A stretch of 64,000 nt of DNA, taken from the NCBI GenBank assembly GCA_944323205.1, contig CALURO010000003.1, positions 175,933-239,932 on the forward strand, given 5' to 3'. The stretch is from an uncultured Mucispirillum sp. GTDB lineage: Bacteria; Chrysiogenota; Deferribacteres; Deferribacterales; Mucispirillaceae. Every line of letters starts with the position of its first letter. The stretch's first letter is position 1. The translations under genes and the position numbers were made by a program. This document shows positions 36,781 to 46,609 of this stretch, piece after piece. Under the pieces are notes generated by a model, which was not told where the DNA came from, made no database searches, and was given only the letters and a program-made list of their open reading frames with translations.

Positions 36781-38175
36781 GTGAGACATATTTATGTAAA
36801 CCTTCCGCACTATGAAAGGATTGCAAAAGAGCTAAATAACCATTTTAAGCTGTGCAGTAAACATGAAGCAAATGCTATAGTTACAGAATTTCCAGACGAA
36901 TATTCTCCATCTTGTTTTGTTATTATTATAAAAGATAAAAATCCATATAACGGCAGTTACTTTATAGACAGTTCAAATGATATAGAATCTATCCAGACTG
37001 CAGTTCATGCAAGCCTTGACACTTTTTTTATGACAAAAATAGCAGGCAAATATTCTCCATATATGGAAAAAGAAGGTGGCTTGCAGCGTATAACTTATTT
37101 TATGAATAAGTTAGAGCATATGTTAAATGCATCACCAGAGAGTATTGTAGAGATAGATTTAACTGGTGATATTTTCTTTTACAACAGGAAGTTTGCAAAA
37201 GTATATCAAGATAATGATTTTTTAATAGAAGAAAATATATTTAAAATATTTGATGAAAACACAGCAGTGGAAGTAAAGCGGTGTATGGGAGCGGCATTAC
37301 AGGGCTCTGATTCTAATTTTTCAGGCAAGCTGATAAATAGTAAAGGGGAAAGCATAAGTATTGCTGGCCATGTGATAGCACTAAGTGATGACAGCTATAA
37401 TTTTGAAATTATTTTTGATGATATAACTACAAAGATTTCAAAAATACTCCAAATGCGTAAAATAGAAGAACAATCTATTGTTGCAGGGTTTTCACGCCAT
37501 TTATCTCATAATGTAATGAACGCATTAACAGCTGCAGGCGGGTTTATCAGGCAGATAAAATTAAAAACAGAGTCTGATGCTCATATGCAGAACTTGTGGA
37601 AAATAGTTGATAACAAACTGCTTTTAATAGAAGAAATAATTGCAGGTTATAATGATTATACTCATGCCATATCATTTAAGTTGACAGAAAATATTGATAT
37701 AAATGAATTTATGAGCCAGCTGGTTATATCTCTTGCTGAAAAAAATGTAGATAGAAACTTTACAGCTTATCTTTATAAATTTACTGACAGCTACGAATTA
37801 GAATATGATTTTTCAGAAAGCAGGTCATTTCATATACTTGGCAATAAAATGTTTTTAAAATTAGCTGTATGCTATATTTTAAAAGATAATATCCGCTATT
37901 TTTCTAACTGCCAGAGTCTGCATTTTAAAATAACACTTTCAGCAAACAGCGATTTTTTTACTATTAATATAGATTTAGAAGGGGTGGAAGCACCAGACTA
38001 TATTATAGAGAGTATGTTCAGTCCATGGAAACATACTATGCTTTCCCAAAGTTTTGACTACTGGGGGATAGTAATAGCAGGAACAGTAGTAGAAAGACAT
38101 CACGGTAAATCAAAGGTAGAGCGTATAGATAACGGCTTAAGATTTACTTTTGAATTTAAAGCACCACTTTCTTAA
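36781..38175 (+). CDS. PAS-domain sensor histidine kinase, divergent and soluble
   Basis: The chain has no membrane segment. An N-terminal ~110-residue region is followed by a PAS-like domain (LEHMLNASPESIVEIDLTGD, EENIFKIFDENTAVEVK). Next comes an H-box in GFSRHLSHNVMNALTAAGG and a C-terminal HATPase-like part. There the N-box is weak (AVCYILKDNIRYF) and the G-boxes are unusual (SPWKHTM, YWGIVIAGTVVERHHG). It may be a cytosolic two-component kinase; no response regulator is adjacent, so it is an orphan here. The start is GTG, with GGGG upstream. The IS30 element ends 81 bp upstream and may have displaced its promoter. Confidence 0.78.
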   Translation: MRHIYVNLPHYERIAKELNNHFKLCSKHEANAIVTEFPDEYSPSCFVIIIKDKNPYNGSYFIDSSNDIESIQTAVHASLDTFFMTKIAGKYSPYMEKEGGLQRITYFMNKLEHMLNASPESIVEIDLTGDIFFYNRKFAKVYQDNDFLIEENIFKIFDENTAVEVKRCMGAALQGSDSNFSGKLINSKGESISIAGHVIALSDDSYNFEIIFDDITTKISKILQMRKIEEQSIVAGFSRHLSHNVMNALTAAGGFIRQIKLKTESDAHMQNLWKIVDNKLLLIEEIIAGYNDYTHAISFKLTENIDINEFMSQLVISLAEKNVDRNFTAYLYKFTDSYELEYDFSESRSFHILGNKMFLKLAVCYILKDNIRYFSNCQSLHFKITLSANSDFFTINIDLEGVEAPDYIIESMFSPWKHTMLSQSFDYWGIVIAGTVVERHHGKSKVERIDNGLRFTFEFKAPLS

Positions 38176-38210
38176 CAGCAGCATTACTTATTATTGTTTT
38201 TCTTAAAAAG

Positions 38211-38822
38211 CTAACTGCCTACAAAATCTACAAATGAGCATGCCATACCTTTTTCTTCTATTAACATACCCTGCTCTTTTTTATATTTCATTAAGTTATT
38301 GTTTAATGGAAGTACTAATATTCCACCATCTTTTAACTGCTCTACTAAACTCTGTGGCAGTCTTTTTGCACCTGCTGATGCAATAATCTTATCATAAGGC
38401 GCATATTCTTCCCAGCCTTTACCGCCGTCATCTGATTTCATACTTACATTTGTAATTCTTAACGACTTAATTGTTGTCCGTGCTTTTTCCATTAATTTTG
38501 GCAGCAGCTCCACTGCATATACATGGTTTACAAGGCATGATAAAAGTGCTGTTACAAAGCCACTGCCTGAACCAATCTCCAGCACATTATCGCTTTTTTC
38601 AAGCTCTAACATATAAAGCATACTTGCAACTGTTGTAACCTGTGATATAGTCTGCCCCATACCAATAGGCAGTGCTTTATCTTCATAGGCTTTTACTTTC
38701 ATACCTTCATCAACAAATAATGCACGCGGAATATCTATAAAAGCCTGAATAATATTTTTATCATTACTACATGCTGGAGCAACTATTTCATCTAAAAAGT
38801 ATTTTGGTGCTTTTAGTATCAT
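38211..38822 (-). CDS. pcm: Protein-L-isoaspartate O-methyltransferase
   Basis: The 203-residue protein has the PCMT signature: [30 protein letters not shown], then SAM site [30 protein letters not shown], and [21 protein letters not shown]. It methylates isoaspartyl residues with S-adenosylmethionine so that damaged proteins can be repaired. Its ATG overlaps the argB stop (ATGA). It converges with the histidine kinase gene 36 bp away; no clear terminator is visible between them. Confidence 0.95.
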   Translation of the reverse strand: MILKAPKYFLDEIVAPACSNDKNIIQAFIDIPRALFVDEGMKVKAYEDKALPIGMGQTISQVTTVASMLYMLELEKSDNVLEIGSGSGFVTALLSCLVNHVYAVELLPKLMEKARTTIKSLRITNVSMKSDDGGKGWEEYAPYDKIIASAGAKRLPQSLVEQLKDGGILVLPLNNNLMKYKKEQGMLIEEKGMACSFVDFVGS

Positions 38823-39694
38823 TGGATTATCTGTGTCCCTATACCAGAGTCTGTAAAAATTTCTAATAATATAGAATGTTTTATTCTGCCATCTATTATA
38901 TGGGCTTTACTTACACCATTTTTTACAGCCTGCACTGCACAGTCTATTTTAGGTATCATTCCACCTGTTAATGTGCCGTCTTTTTTCATACCGTCGGCAT
39001 CTTCCGGGTGGATTGTTGATATTCTTTTACCTTCCTTATCTTTTACTCCATCTACATCAGTTAAAAGCATAAGTTTTTCTGCCTTTAATGCAGAAGCTAT
39101 ACTTCCTGCAACTAAATCTGCATTAATATTATAAGGTTCATAATTTTCACCTATTCCAACAGGGGCGATTACTGGTATAAACTTATTAGATACATTATCT
39201 ATTAAGCTCGTATTTATTTCTTCTACTTCCCCAACTAAACCTATATCTAAATGCTGCAGCACACCTTTTTCATCAGGTGCATCTACATATAATTTTTTTG
39301 CTTTTATTAAGTTACCGTCCCTGCCTGAAAAACCTATTGCAGCACCGCCTGCTTTATTTATAAGGCTTACTATCTCTTTATTTATTTTGCCACATAGTGT
39401 CATTTCAACTACTTCCATAGATGCAGTATCTGTTACACGCATACCGCCTATAAACTCACTGCCAATTTCAAGCCTTTTTAAAAAGGCACCTATCTGTGGA
39501 CCACCACCATGAACGATTACTGGATTAATACCTACATATTTTAAAAGTGTAATATCTTCTGCAAAACTGTATTTCAGCTCGTCATTTTCCATAGCATGAC
39601 CACCATACTTAATAACAAATGTTTTGCCAGAAAATTTTTTAATATAAGGCAAAGATTCAATTAAAATAGAGGCTTTTTCAATAACATCTTTCAT
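38819..39694 (-). CDS. argB: Acetylglutamate kinase
   Basis: At 291 residues it has all ArgB landmarks: [87 protein letters not shown], and [17 protein letters not shown]. It phosphorylates N-acetylglutamate in arginine biosynthesis. The N-terminal extension and [17 protein letters not shown] tail resemble the arginine-regulated hexameric class, but that is a guess. It sits between rlpA and pcm on the same strand, 19 bp after rlpA, with no other arg genes here. Confidence 0.97.
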   Translation of the reverse strand: MKDVIEKASILIESLPYIKKFSGKTFVIKYGGHAMENDELKYSFAEDITLLKYVGINPVIVHGGGPQIGAFLKRLEIGSEFIGGMRVTDTASMEVVEMTLCGKINKEIVSLINKAGGAAIGFSGRDGNLIKAKKLYVDAPDEKGVLQHLDIGLVGEVEEINTSLIDNVSNKFIPVIAPVGIGENYEPYNINADLVAGSIASALKAEKLMLLTDVDGVKDKEGKRISTIHPEDADGMKKDGTLTGGMIPKIDCAVQAVKNGVSKAHIIDGRIKHSILLEIFTDSGIGTQIIQ

Positions 39695-39713
39695 TTTCTT
39701 ATCTCTTTAAATA

Positions 39714-40640
39714 TTATTTATATCTTACTACAAATGCACCGCTGTATTCTGCAAGCTCGCCAGATACTGCCTGCAATGCCTGCTCTTTTGTTGGATAGCC
39801 TGTAACCCATACTCTATTCCACTCAGTTCCATCTGAATAGCCTTTTGATACTACTGCACGGCTGCCGAATTTACCAGCAAGTCTATTTGCATTATCTTCC
39901 ATAGTAAATGCACCTATCTGCACAGCAAAATTTCCTTTATCAATATTTATTTCATGGCCTTCTGTAACATAGCAGTCTGGGTCTTCTGATAATACAGAAA
40001 CTCTTACTTTTGCAGTGCCTTTATCTAACATATCTAATCTTCTTGCTGCTACTTCTGTTAAGTCTATTATTCTTCCTTTAGAGTATGGTCCTCTGTCATT
40101 TACTCGGACAACTACACTTTTACCGTTTTCTAAATTTTCCACTTTCACAAGTGTAGGAAGCGGCAGAGTTTTATGAGCTGCTGTCATTGCTTTCTGATTA
40201 TATGTTTCGCCATTAGCAGTTAATTTACCATGAAAACCGGGACCATACCATGAAGCAATACCTACTTCGCTGTAGCCATCTGCACTTTCCATTGGATAAT
40301 ATGTAATACCATTAATTTTATAAGGTTTGCCTATTTTTTTAGGGCCGGGAGCAGCAACTGCTTTACATTTACCTGTTGATTTAACTGCTGTATCTATCTC
40401 AACTGGTGCTTCCTGAAAATAGCCATCATCAGAATATTCTTTACCCTCTTCTGTTACCTTAGAATTTTCTTTTGCAGGCTCTTCAAAAGTATATGTATCA
40501 TACCCCTGCTCACTGTCTGAATATCTAGTATTTGATGGGAAATAATCTTCATAACTTTTTACCTGAACTTCCTTCTGTGCCGCACAACTTAAACTTGAAA
40601 AAATAAACATAAAAATAATAGTTAATTTAAATAATTTCAT
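39714..40640 (-). CDS. rlpA: RlpA-family septal ring lytic transglycosylase with SPOR domain
   Basis: The signal [21 protein letters not shown] ends in a lipobox (SLSC), so it is an outer-membrane lipoprotein. After a ~100-residue acidic linker comes the double-psi beta-barrel: [40 protein letters not shown], and the catalytic Asp region [21 protein letters not shown]-terminal SPOR peptidoglycan-binding domain follows ([19 protein letters not shown]). RlpA cleaves denuded glycans at division sites. At 308 residues it is complete. It lies upstream of argB and downstream of the metallophosphoesterase gene on the same strand. Confidence 0.94.
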   Translation of the reverse strand: MKLFKLTIIFMFIFSSLSCAAQKEVQVKSYEDYFPSNTRYSDSEQGYDTYTFEEPAKENSKVTEEGKEYSDDGYFQEAPVEIDTAVKSTGKCKAVAAPGPKKIGKPYKINGITYYPMESADGYSEVGIASWYGPGFHGKLTANGETYNQKAMTAAHKTLPLPTLVKVENLENGKSVVVRVNDRGPYSKGRIIDLTEVAARRLDMLDKGTAKVRVSVLSEDPDCYVTEGHEINIDKGNFAVQIGAFTMEDNANRLAGKFGSRAVVSKGYSDGTEWNRVWVTGYPTKEQALQAVSGELAEYSGAFVVRYK

Positions 40641-40673
40641 ATAAATCTTACCTTGTAATTACTAAGAAATGGA

Positions 40674-41159
40674 TTATTCTGCACATTCTATTTTTGCTTG
40701 AAAGCTGCCATTATCAATAGTCAGCTCTGCATAAGTGCCGTAATTTAATGTTCTATTTAATGATGTTGAGCCCGGATTTATAAACCATACGCCCTCTATT
40801 TCCTCATTTACAGGCACATGAATATGACCAAAAATAATTATCTGTGGGTCATCTTCACTAAACATGTAATACATTCTATCTATAACATTATTATAGTTGC
40901 CTGTACCATGACTTATTCCTATTTTTATACCTTCAATTTCTTCCACAAGTTTAACAGGCAGTTTTGAACCTAAATCACAATTTCCTTTTACTGCATATAA
41001 ACACTTGCAGATATCTTCTAACTCGTCTATAAAGTTAAGAGTATCAGCATCACCTGCATGTATAACAATATCGGCTTCCTTTACTGCATTTAATACTTTT
41101 ACAGGGAGCTTTTCTACTGTGCCTGTATGTGTGTCTGATATAATAATTATGCGCATCAT
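40674..41159 (-). CDS. YfcE-type metallophosphoesterase
   Basis: The 161-residue protein shows the calcineurin-like metal motifs in order: IIISDTHTGT (D-x-H), IVIHAGDADT (GD), AVKGNCDLGS (GNCD), ISHGTGNY (H), FGHIHVPVN (GHxH). It is the small single-domain YfcE/MJ0936 class that hydrolyses phosphodiesters with Mn or Mg. The physiological substrate is unknown. Its start faces the cca start with only 28 bp between, so the two promoters must overlap or lie inside the genes. Confidence 0.92.
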   Translation of the reverse strand: MMRIIIISDTHTGTVEKLPVKVLNAVKEADIVIHAGDADTLNFIDELEDICKCLYAVKGNCDLGSKLPVKLVEEIEGIKIGISHGTGNYNNVIDRMYYMFSEDDPQIIIFGHIHVPVNEEIEGVWFINPGSTSLNRTLNYGTYAELTIDNGSFQAKIECAE

Positions 41160-41187
41160 TAACTAATATATAACGGGGCAGATAAAA

Positions 41188-42309
41188 ATGTCAATAATTT
41201 CAGTAGAAATTTTAAAGAAAAATATTCCTTTTTTTGATATTCTTAAAAATATTGAAAAAGAGTATAATGCAAAAATATATATTGTAGGTGGCTGCCTGCG
41301 GGATATATGCTTAAATATTCCTGTGCATGATATTGATATTGCAGCAGAAAATATCGAATACACTCAACTTGCTAAAATCTTAGGAAAACATTTAAAATCT
41401 TATGCTGTTGCATTTAAAGATAATATGCGGCTTATGAAAAACAACCTTATTATAGATATTTCTAAACTACGGGGCAGCACAATTTATGAAGATGTGTTAA
41501 AGCGTGATTTTACCATAAATAACCTTGCCTGCTCCCTTGATGCAGAAATTATCGGTTCCACAGACGATATTAAAAATGGTGTTATTAAAGCAGTATATAA
41601 TAATACTTTTGATGATGACCCGCTGCGTATTATAAGAGCAGTCCGTTTTGTTTCAATTTTTGGATTTAATATAGAAAATAAAACTATGCAGCTTGCCATA
41701 TCTAAAAACAGCCTTTTAAAAAATACTGCCAGCGAAAGAGTTTTAGAAGAGTTTAGGAAAATGTTTCAAGGCAGATTTTTAAATAAAGCTGTAAATATTA
41801 TTACTGAATATAATATTTTATCTCCACTTTTAGATATATCAAAATTAGATAATGAAAAATTAATCAAGGCTGTTAATTTTACTGATAATTTTGATTTACT
41901 GCTGAGCATATGGTGCAAAGATAAAAAATTTATAGAATATCTTGGCTTGACCTTAAAAGAACAGAAAAATATATCAGCTTATTTTAATACAGATTATGAT
42001 AAATTAAAGCAGTATGATGATAAGGCTCTTCAATATTTTATATTCTCCCATGCTGATTTTATAAAAAATATTATTATATATATAAAAATAAACTTTCAAG
42101 ATGATAATTTATCTGCAAAATTAAAAAATCTATATAATTTAATGGATTTTAATAAGGCAAGGGCAGTAAATGGTGCATTACTCTTATCACTTGGCTTTAA
42201 ACCATCGCCTTTATTTTCAGAAATAATAAATGAAACTGCTTTTTTACTTGCAATAAATGAATTAAATCAGAATAATGTAGAAGAATATATAAAAACAAGG
42301 TGGTTTTAA
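41188..42309 (+). CDS. cca: CCA tRNA nucleotidyltransferase / poly(A) polymerase family
   Basis: The class II nucleotidyltransferase head is clear: IYIVGGCLRDICLNIPVHDIDIA (metal-binding D-x-D), KRDFTINNLACSL, DDPLRIIRAVRFVSIFGF (nucleotide template region). A helical C-terminal body follows. At 373 residues it lacks an HD domain. It adds or repairs the tRNA 3' CCA, or is an A-adding or poly(A) enzyme; the sequence alone does not decide this. It starts an apparent operon with the FAH, cysteine-cluster and coaE genes, which overlap or nearly touch. Confidence 0.9.
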   Translation: MSIISVEILKKNIPFFDILKNIEKEYNAKIYIVGGCLRDICLNIPVHDIDIAAENIEYTQLAKILGKHLKSYAVAFKDNMRLMKNNLIIDISKLRGSTIYEDVLKRDFTINNLACSLDAEIIGSTDDIKNGVIKAVYNNTFDDDPLRIIRAVRFVSIFGFNIENKTMQLAISKNSLLKNTASERVLEEFRKMFQGRFLNKAVNIITEYNILSPLLDISKLDNEKLIKAVNFTDNFDLLLSIWCKDKKFIEYLGLTLKEQKNISAYFNTDYDKLKQYDDKALQYFIFSHADFIKNIIIYIKINFQDDNLSAKLKNLYNLMDFNKARAVNGALLLSLGFKPSPLFSEIINETAFLLAINELNQNNVEEYIKTRWF

Positions 42310-42310
42310 T

Positions 42311-43054
42311 ATGAAATTTATAAGATATGCAAAGGGGCAGACTCAATATCGCGGGATACTAGACGGCAGTATTATAAGACGGATTAACGGCACTATTTTT
42401 CATGATTACTCCCTTTCTGCAGAAACTGAAAATATAAATGATATTGTAATTCTTCCACCTGTTCTGCCTGCAAAAATAATAGGTTTTCGTAAAAACTATA
42501 ACGGCAAAAAAGAAGATATTGGCGAACCAAAAATATTTATAAAACCACAAAGCTCAGTTATTGCTCATAATGAAAATATTATACTTCCTAAAAATCAGAC
42601 TGTAAACATGGAAGGCGAGCTTGCAGTAATCATTGGCAAAAAAGCAAAAAATGTTGCAGAGTGTCATGCAGTGCAGCATATTTTAGGATACACTATCGCA
42701 AATGATGTTACAGCACCGCAAAAAGAACATGATTTAACAGTTACCATAGGTAAATTTTTTGATACATTTACTCCACTTGGGCCATGTATTGTTACAGATA
42801 TTGATATTTCTGATATTATGATAAATACATATAAAAACGGCGAACTTGTCCAGTCTGGCTCTACAAAGGATATGATTTTTGATATTATGTACCAAATATC
42901 ATATATTTCCCATATAATGACACTGCTTCCGGGAGATATTATTTTAACAGGCACCCCAAATATTCCAGTAGAAGTGCAGCATAATGATAAAATAGATATT
43001 ACTATTGATAATATTGGAACACTTACTAATAAATGTATAAGCGGGCAGATATGA
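42311..43054 (+). CDS. Fumarylacetoacetate hydrolase family protein
   Basis: The FAH fold is shown by KIIGFRKNYNGK, IFIKPQSSVIAHNENIILP, MEGELAVIIGKKAKN (metal-binding Glu), GYTIANDVTA, GKFFDTFTPLGP, and DIILTGTP. At 247 residues it is the short YcgM/HpcE-like class that hydrolyses or decarboxylates 2-oxo acids such as acylpyruvates or oxaloacetate. Its true substrate cannot be fixed here. It starts 1 bp after the cca stop, and its stop overlaps the next start (ATGA). Confidence 0.93.
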   Translation: MKFIRYAKGQTQYRGILDGSIIRRINGTIFHDYSLSAETENINDIVILPPVLPAKIIGFRKNYNGKKEDIGEPKIFIKPQSSVIAHNENIILPKNQTVNMEGELAVIIGKKAKNVAECHAVQHILGYTIANDVTAPQKEHDLTVTIGKFFDTFTPLGPCIVTDIDISDIMINTYKNGELVQSGSTKDMIFDIMYQISYISHIMTLLPGDIILTGTPNIPVEVQHNDKIDITIDNIGTLTNKCISGQI

Positions 43055-43290
43055 ATAATAAAATAGAATGTGATATGTGCGGCACATGCTGCATAGCTTA
43101 CAGTATATCTTCACTTAATAAAAAAGCAGGCGAACCATGCAGACATTTACTTAGCAATGGCAGGTGCGGTGATTATGAAAATAGACCGCAGGTATGCAGA
43201 GATTTTCAAGCCGACTATTTCTGCTACTTTTTATCTTCACTATCTAAAGAAGAACAAATTGAGGTTATTAAAGAGCTTTATGATGCGTAA
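43051..43290 (+). CDS. YkgJ-type cysteine cluster protein
   Basis: At 79 residues, it has eight cysteines arranged CDMCGTCC, then CRHLL, GRCGDYENRPQVCRDFQADYFC. This is the CxxCGxCC...RPxxCRxF pattern of the CxxCxxCC (YkgJ/UPF0153) family, thought to bind zinc or an iron-sulfur cluster. The ATG at 43051 overlaps the FAH stop, and the end overlaps coaE. The open frame extends back to 43033, but the overlap start is better supported. The function is unknown. Confidence 0.88.
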   Translation: MNNKIECDMCGTCCIAYSISSLNKKAGEPCRHLLSNGRCGDYENRPQVCRDFQADYFCYFLSSLSKEEQIEVIKELYDA

Positions 43291-43903
43291 TATTGGTATG
43301 ACTGGCGGTATAGGCAGCGGCAAAAATCAGGTGGCAGAAATATTTAATCAGCTTGGTTTTTATACTATTGATTCTGATATATCCAGCAGAAAAGTTATGG
43401 CAAAAGGAATGCCTGCCTGTGAAAAAATAGTTGCTTTTTTTGGTAAAGAGATATTAGATGAAAATGGTAATATATTAAGAAAAAAACTTGGTGATATTGT
43501 TTTTAATGATAAAGAAAAATTAAAAACATTAGAAAATATAGTCCACCCTGCCATATATGAATATGAAAAAAAAGAACGCTCAAAAATATACGGCAAAGAT
43601 GATAAAGCAGTAGTTATTACCCATGCAGCACTGATTATAGAAAGCGGAAGTATTGATAAATATGATGCTTTAATAGTTATATCCTGCCCAGATGAAATGC
43701 AGGTAAAAAGAGTAATGGAAAGAGATAAATTTACCCGAGAAAAAGCAGAAAATATAGTATCCCATCAAATGCCAAATGAAGAACGGCTTAAATATGCCGA
43801 TTTTATCATTGATAACTCTTCTACACTTGATGATTTATATAATGAAGTAAAAAGAGTGCATAACTTAATAATGCAGATAAACTATGGGAAAAAACTTAGC
43901 TGA
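43283..43903 (+). CDS. coaE: Dephospho-CoA kinase
   Basis: CoaE features: the P-loop MTGGIGSGKNQVAEIF, YTIDSDISSRKVMAKG, KLGDIVFNDKEKLKTLENIVHPAI, VITHAALIIESG, ISCPDEMQVKRVMERDKFTREKA and IDNSSTLDDL. It phosphorylates dephospho-CoA, the last step in CoA synthesis. The P-loop reads GKN instead of the usual GKS/GKT; Asn here is unusual but other motifs are intact. ATG 43283 (or 43280) is chosen because the long upstream frame overlaps the YkgJ gene and lacks homology. It gives 206 residues. Confidence 0.94.
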   Translation: MRNIGMTGGIGSGKNQVAEIFNQLGFYTIDSDISSRKVMAKGMPACEKIVAFFGKEILDENGNILRKKLGDIVFNDKEKLKTLENIVHPAIYEYEKKERSKIYGKDDKAVVITHAALIIESGSIDKYDALIVISCPDEMQVKRVMERDKFTREKAENIVSHQMPNEERLKYADFIIDNSSTLDDLYNEVKRVHNLIMQINYGKKLS

Positions 43904-44005
43904 TTTTATTGATTTCATACTGTTAAGCTAAACAGAATAGTAGAATAATTATTGCAAAAAAATAAAAATAATATAGATATAATTAAAAAATAATAAAGGT
44001 GAAAT

Positions 44006-44473
44006 ATGCGGACAATAATAGTTGCATCAGTTATAGCAGTGCTGGCAGGAATAATATATCAAAAAGTTGTAGAAGAAAATGTTAGTGTGAAAGAGCTGGC
44101 AGGTTATGTGGCAGGCACTGCAGCAGATATGGCAAATGAAGTATCAAAAGCAGCAAGTGAAAAAGACTTGCAAGGCATAGAAGAAAGTATAAATTCTGTA
44201 ACAGAAAATGCAGGCAGTCTTTTGCAGACTGCAAGAGATAATTTTATAAAAGAAAAACTGCCTGAAATTGCAAATATTGATATGACAGAAGTATGGAAAA
44301 ATATTACTTGTGACAAAGCATTATCAATATATGAAAGTTATATATCAGGCGATATGGCAGGTAGTAATAATGAAGAAGATATATATACAGTTTTAAGTGT
44401 TATGAAACAGCAGGGTAAAAGCGACAGCGATATAAAAGCAGCTATAGAAACTTTATTTTGCAGTAATAATTAA
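44006..44473 (+). CDS. Hypothetical membrane-anchored protein
   Basis: An uncleaved hydrophobic N-terminus (TIIVASVIAVLAGIIYQKVV) is followed by an amphipathic, Ala/Glu/Ser-rich helical region (residues ~30-90) and a C-terminal helix-turn-helix-like end (YTVLSVMKQQGKSDSDIKAA). The total is 155 residues with no recognised domain. AAGGTGAAAT precedes the ATG. It overlaps the convergent MFS gene's stop by 4 bp. It could be a small inner-membrane scaffold; no function is proposed. Confidence 0.7.
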   Translation: MRTIIVASVIAVLAGIIYQKVVEENVSVKELAGYVAGTAADMANEVSKAASEKDLQGIEESINSVTENAGSLLQTARDNFIKEKLPEIANIDMTEVWKNITCDKALSIYESYISGDMAGSNNEEDIYTVLSVMKQQGKSDSDIKAAIETLFCSNN

Positions 44474-45747
44474 GTAGTTTTATCAAGTTCTTTTAAAATA
44501 GGGAGTATTTCTTTATTTACTTTTTTCATGTTGATAAAAAGATAAAAAGAAGCAAGCATCATTATAAAACACCATATAAGCATAGTTGCCTGTGGTGGAA
44601 TATGCTCAGTAATAGAGCCTGCAAAAAAACAGCCGATAGGTCCAAGCCCTAAATTAACAATAGTATATAAACTTATAACTCTGCTTCGCATTTCTACTGA
44701 TGATATAGTTTGAAAAATTGTGTTTGATGCTATAAAAGTGGCTACAAGTCCAAGACCTGCAGGGATAACTACAATCATAGAAAGAGCAGGGTATGGAGAT
44801 ACAGCAAAAATGGCTAAACTTACAGCATATAAAAGGCTTACTTTAAGCACAGGTTTAGGCATGGCTTCAAGCCGCATAATTGATGCTACAGAAAATGCAC
44901 CTATTATTGCACCAAAGCCAAAAAGTCCCATTAAAAGCCCTAAAAGTCTTGAGTTTCCATGGAGAATATCTTTAGCAAATATTGGAAACATTACAGTATA
45001 TGAATAAGAAAACAGTCCAAAAACAGCTAAAAATATAAACATAGTCCTAAGGGCATAAAAATTTTTAACATATTTTAAGCCATCTGCCACATCTTTTATC
45101 ATATTATGTTTTTTATTATCATGGGGCATTTCGTTAAACTTTATACGGTAAAGCACAAAAAGCACAGGCAGGTAAAGTATGGCTGTAAGTAAAAAACAAA
45201 GCCCTTCCCCTGCATAATATACAATAAAACCTGCGATAGAGGGGCCTATAAGCCGTGATAAATTAAATGTCATAGACTGTAAAGCAAGTGCGCTTTTTAA
45301 AGTTTTCCTGCTTTCTACCATTAATAAAATAGATGACTGCCGTGCTGGCATATCTATTGCAGAAACAATACCAAGATATAAACTTAAAGCCATAATAAAA
45401 TAATAATTTACTGTATTTGTTAAAACAAGCACTGCCATAATAACAGCATGCAGCATTGTTAAAAACTGGGTAAGCATTAAAGTTTTTCTTTTATCATGCT
45501 GGTCAAGATATGCACCAGCTAAAAGCCCTACAATAAATATTGGAGCGTTAGCTAAAAGCTCAATAAGCCCTAGTTTTAAAGGTGATTCTGTAAGCCTGTA
45601 AACAAGCCATGAATTTGCCAGCTTCTGCACCCATACACCTGTCATAGCAGCAGACTGACCGGCAAGAAATATTGTAAAATTCCTTGATTTAAGAGCAGAA
45701 AATGTGTTTGGGTCCAGCCTGAAAGGAAGCCTTAAATGAAGGTGCAT
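44470..45747 (-). CDS. MFS transporter, EntS/MFS_3-type exporter
   Basis: A 425-residue protein with 12 predicted membrane segments. Landmarks for the DHA3/EntS-like group are FTIFLAGQSAAMTGVWVQKLANSWLVYRLT, LLAGAYLDQHDKRKTLMLTQ (motif A), and DMPARQSSILLMVE. The family exports siderophores, drugs or acylated metabolites by proton antiport. Which substrate applies is unknown, with no siderophore genes nearby. It is preceded, 1 bp upstream, by the small exported protein gene at 45749, and the two are probably co-transcribed. Confidence 0.9.
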   Translation of the reverse strand: MHLHLRLPFRLDPNTFSALKSRNFTIFLAGQSAAMTGVWVQKLANSWLVYRLTESPLKLGLIELLANAPIFIVGLLAGAYLDQHDKRKTLMLTQFLTMLHAVIMAVLVLTNTVNYYFIMALSLYLGIVSAIDMPARQSSILLMVESRKTLKSALALQSMTFNLSRLIGPSIAGFIVYYAGEGLCFLLTAILYLPVLFVLYRIKFNEMPHDNKKHNMIKDVADGLKYVKNFYALRTMFIFLAVFGLFSYSYTVMFPIFAKDILHGNSRLLGLLMGLFGFGAIIGAFSVASIMRLEAMPKPVLKVSLLYAVSLAIFAVSPYPALSMIVVIPAGLGLVATFIASNTIFQTISSVEMRSRVISLYTIVNLGLGPIGCFFAGSITEHIPPQATMLIWCFIMMLASFYLFINMKKVNKEILPILKELDKTT

Positions 45748-45748
45748 A

Positions 45749-46033
45749 TTATTTATCCCTCATAATACATTTATACATTCTATCAGGCTCTGGACTGCAT
45801 TTATAAAGAGAACAGTCATTTAAGGAATATGACTTATGTTTTAATGTATCATATATTAAATATCTGCTGCTGTTATTGTTTTTATCCCCTGTCTGAATAA
45901 GTTTCCAGTATTTTACTTCATAATCTTTACATACCAATATTCTAGAGCCGTAAAGAGTAGCTTCATCAAGAGTAAGGGCAGAAATATGCAGTGGTATAAT
46001 AGATAATATTAGAAACAAAATTATTTTATTCAT
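45749..46033 (-). CDS. Small exported cysteine-containing protein
   Basis: A signal peptide (IILFLILSIIPLHISALTL) precedes a 75-residue mature part with four cysteines (LVCKDYEVKYWK, DCSLYKCSPEPDRMYKC). These could make two disulfides in the periplasm. The family is not recognised. It ends 1 bp before the MFS gene start on the same strand. It may be an accessory protein, but nothing in the sequence shows it. Confidence 0.68.
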   Translation of the reverse strand: MNKIILFLILSIIPLHISALTLDEATLYGSRILVCKDYEVKYWKLIQTGDKNNNSSRYLIYDTLKHKSYSLNDCSLYKCSPEPDRMYKCIMRDK

Positions 46034-46198
46034 AGTAATATCATATAGGTAAAAAAGAAAATTATCAATTATTTTATGCTTTATGTGGTTTAAAATTGAT
46101 AATATCTACTAATGTGTTTATGTATGACAAAATTATTTGTATCTGATGTTATCTAATTTTTTCTTGCGCCTGTTTAAATAAAGTATATAATAAATAGT

Positions 46199-46609
46199 AT
46201 GAGAAAACTTGTATATATATTATTTTTAATGTTATTATCAGTAAATTTGTATGCACAAAATATTGGCGGTCCTATTGTGCGGGGAGTTGAGCCAAAAGAG
46301 CCTAAAGTCTTAGGCGACCCAAAACTTTTTGACCCATTTAATAATCCAGATGAAGTTGATGAGCCTTATATAGAAGACCCAGATATGACTAGAATGGAGC
46401 TGCCTTTTAAAGAGCCAGAAATATTATTTGACAGGGAGCTGCAGGATAAAATGCTTGAAAGATATTATGAAAAAGAGCCGGAAGCTCCCCCTTTATTTGA
46501 GCCTGATTTAAGGTATAAAGACCCTATGGAAAAAGAGCCTGAGCCTTTAATAGTAGTGCCAGATGAAAGAAATATTGGCAGATGCCCTAAAGGGCTTAAG
46601 TGCAACTAA
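46199..46609 (+). CDS. Secreted Pro/Glu-rich hypothetical protein
   Basis: A signal peptide (VYILFLMLLSVNLYAQ) is followed by a low-complexity, acidic, proline-rich protein with many repeats of KEPE/EEP-type segments (GVEPKEPKVLGDP, KEPEAPPLFEPDL, MEKEPEPLIVVPDE). It ends with two cysteines (RCPKGLKCN). It may be a periplasmic spacer or an unfolded surface protein. No domain is recognised. It overlaps the convergent marC stop by 4 bp. An isolated promoter should lie in the ~165-bp gap upstream. Confidence 0.68.
   Translation: MRKLVYILFLMLLSVNLYAQNIGGPIVRGVEPKEPKVLGDPKLFDPFNNPDEVDEPYIEDPDMTRMELPFKEPEILFDRELQDKMLERYYEKEPEAPPLFEPDLRYKDPMEKEPEPLIVVPDERNIGRCPKGLKCN

Noticed and set aside
43157..43282. 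N-terminal extension of CoaE
   Set aside because: It is the YkgJ-type gene read in another frame. The kinase homology begins at 43283.
43283..43903. Loss of CoaE function because its P-loop reads GKN
   Set aside because: All other CoaE motifs are intact and the gene is essential, so Asn after the lysine is probably a tolerated variant.
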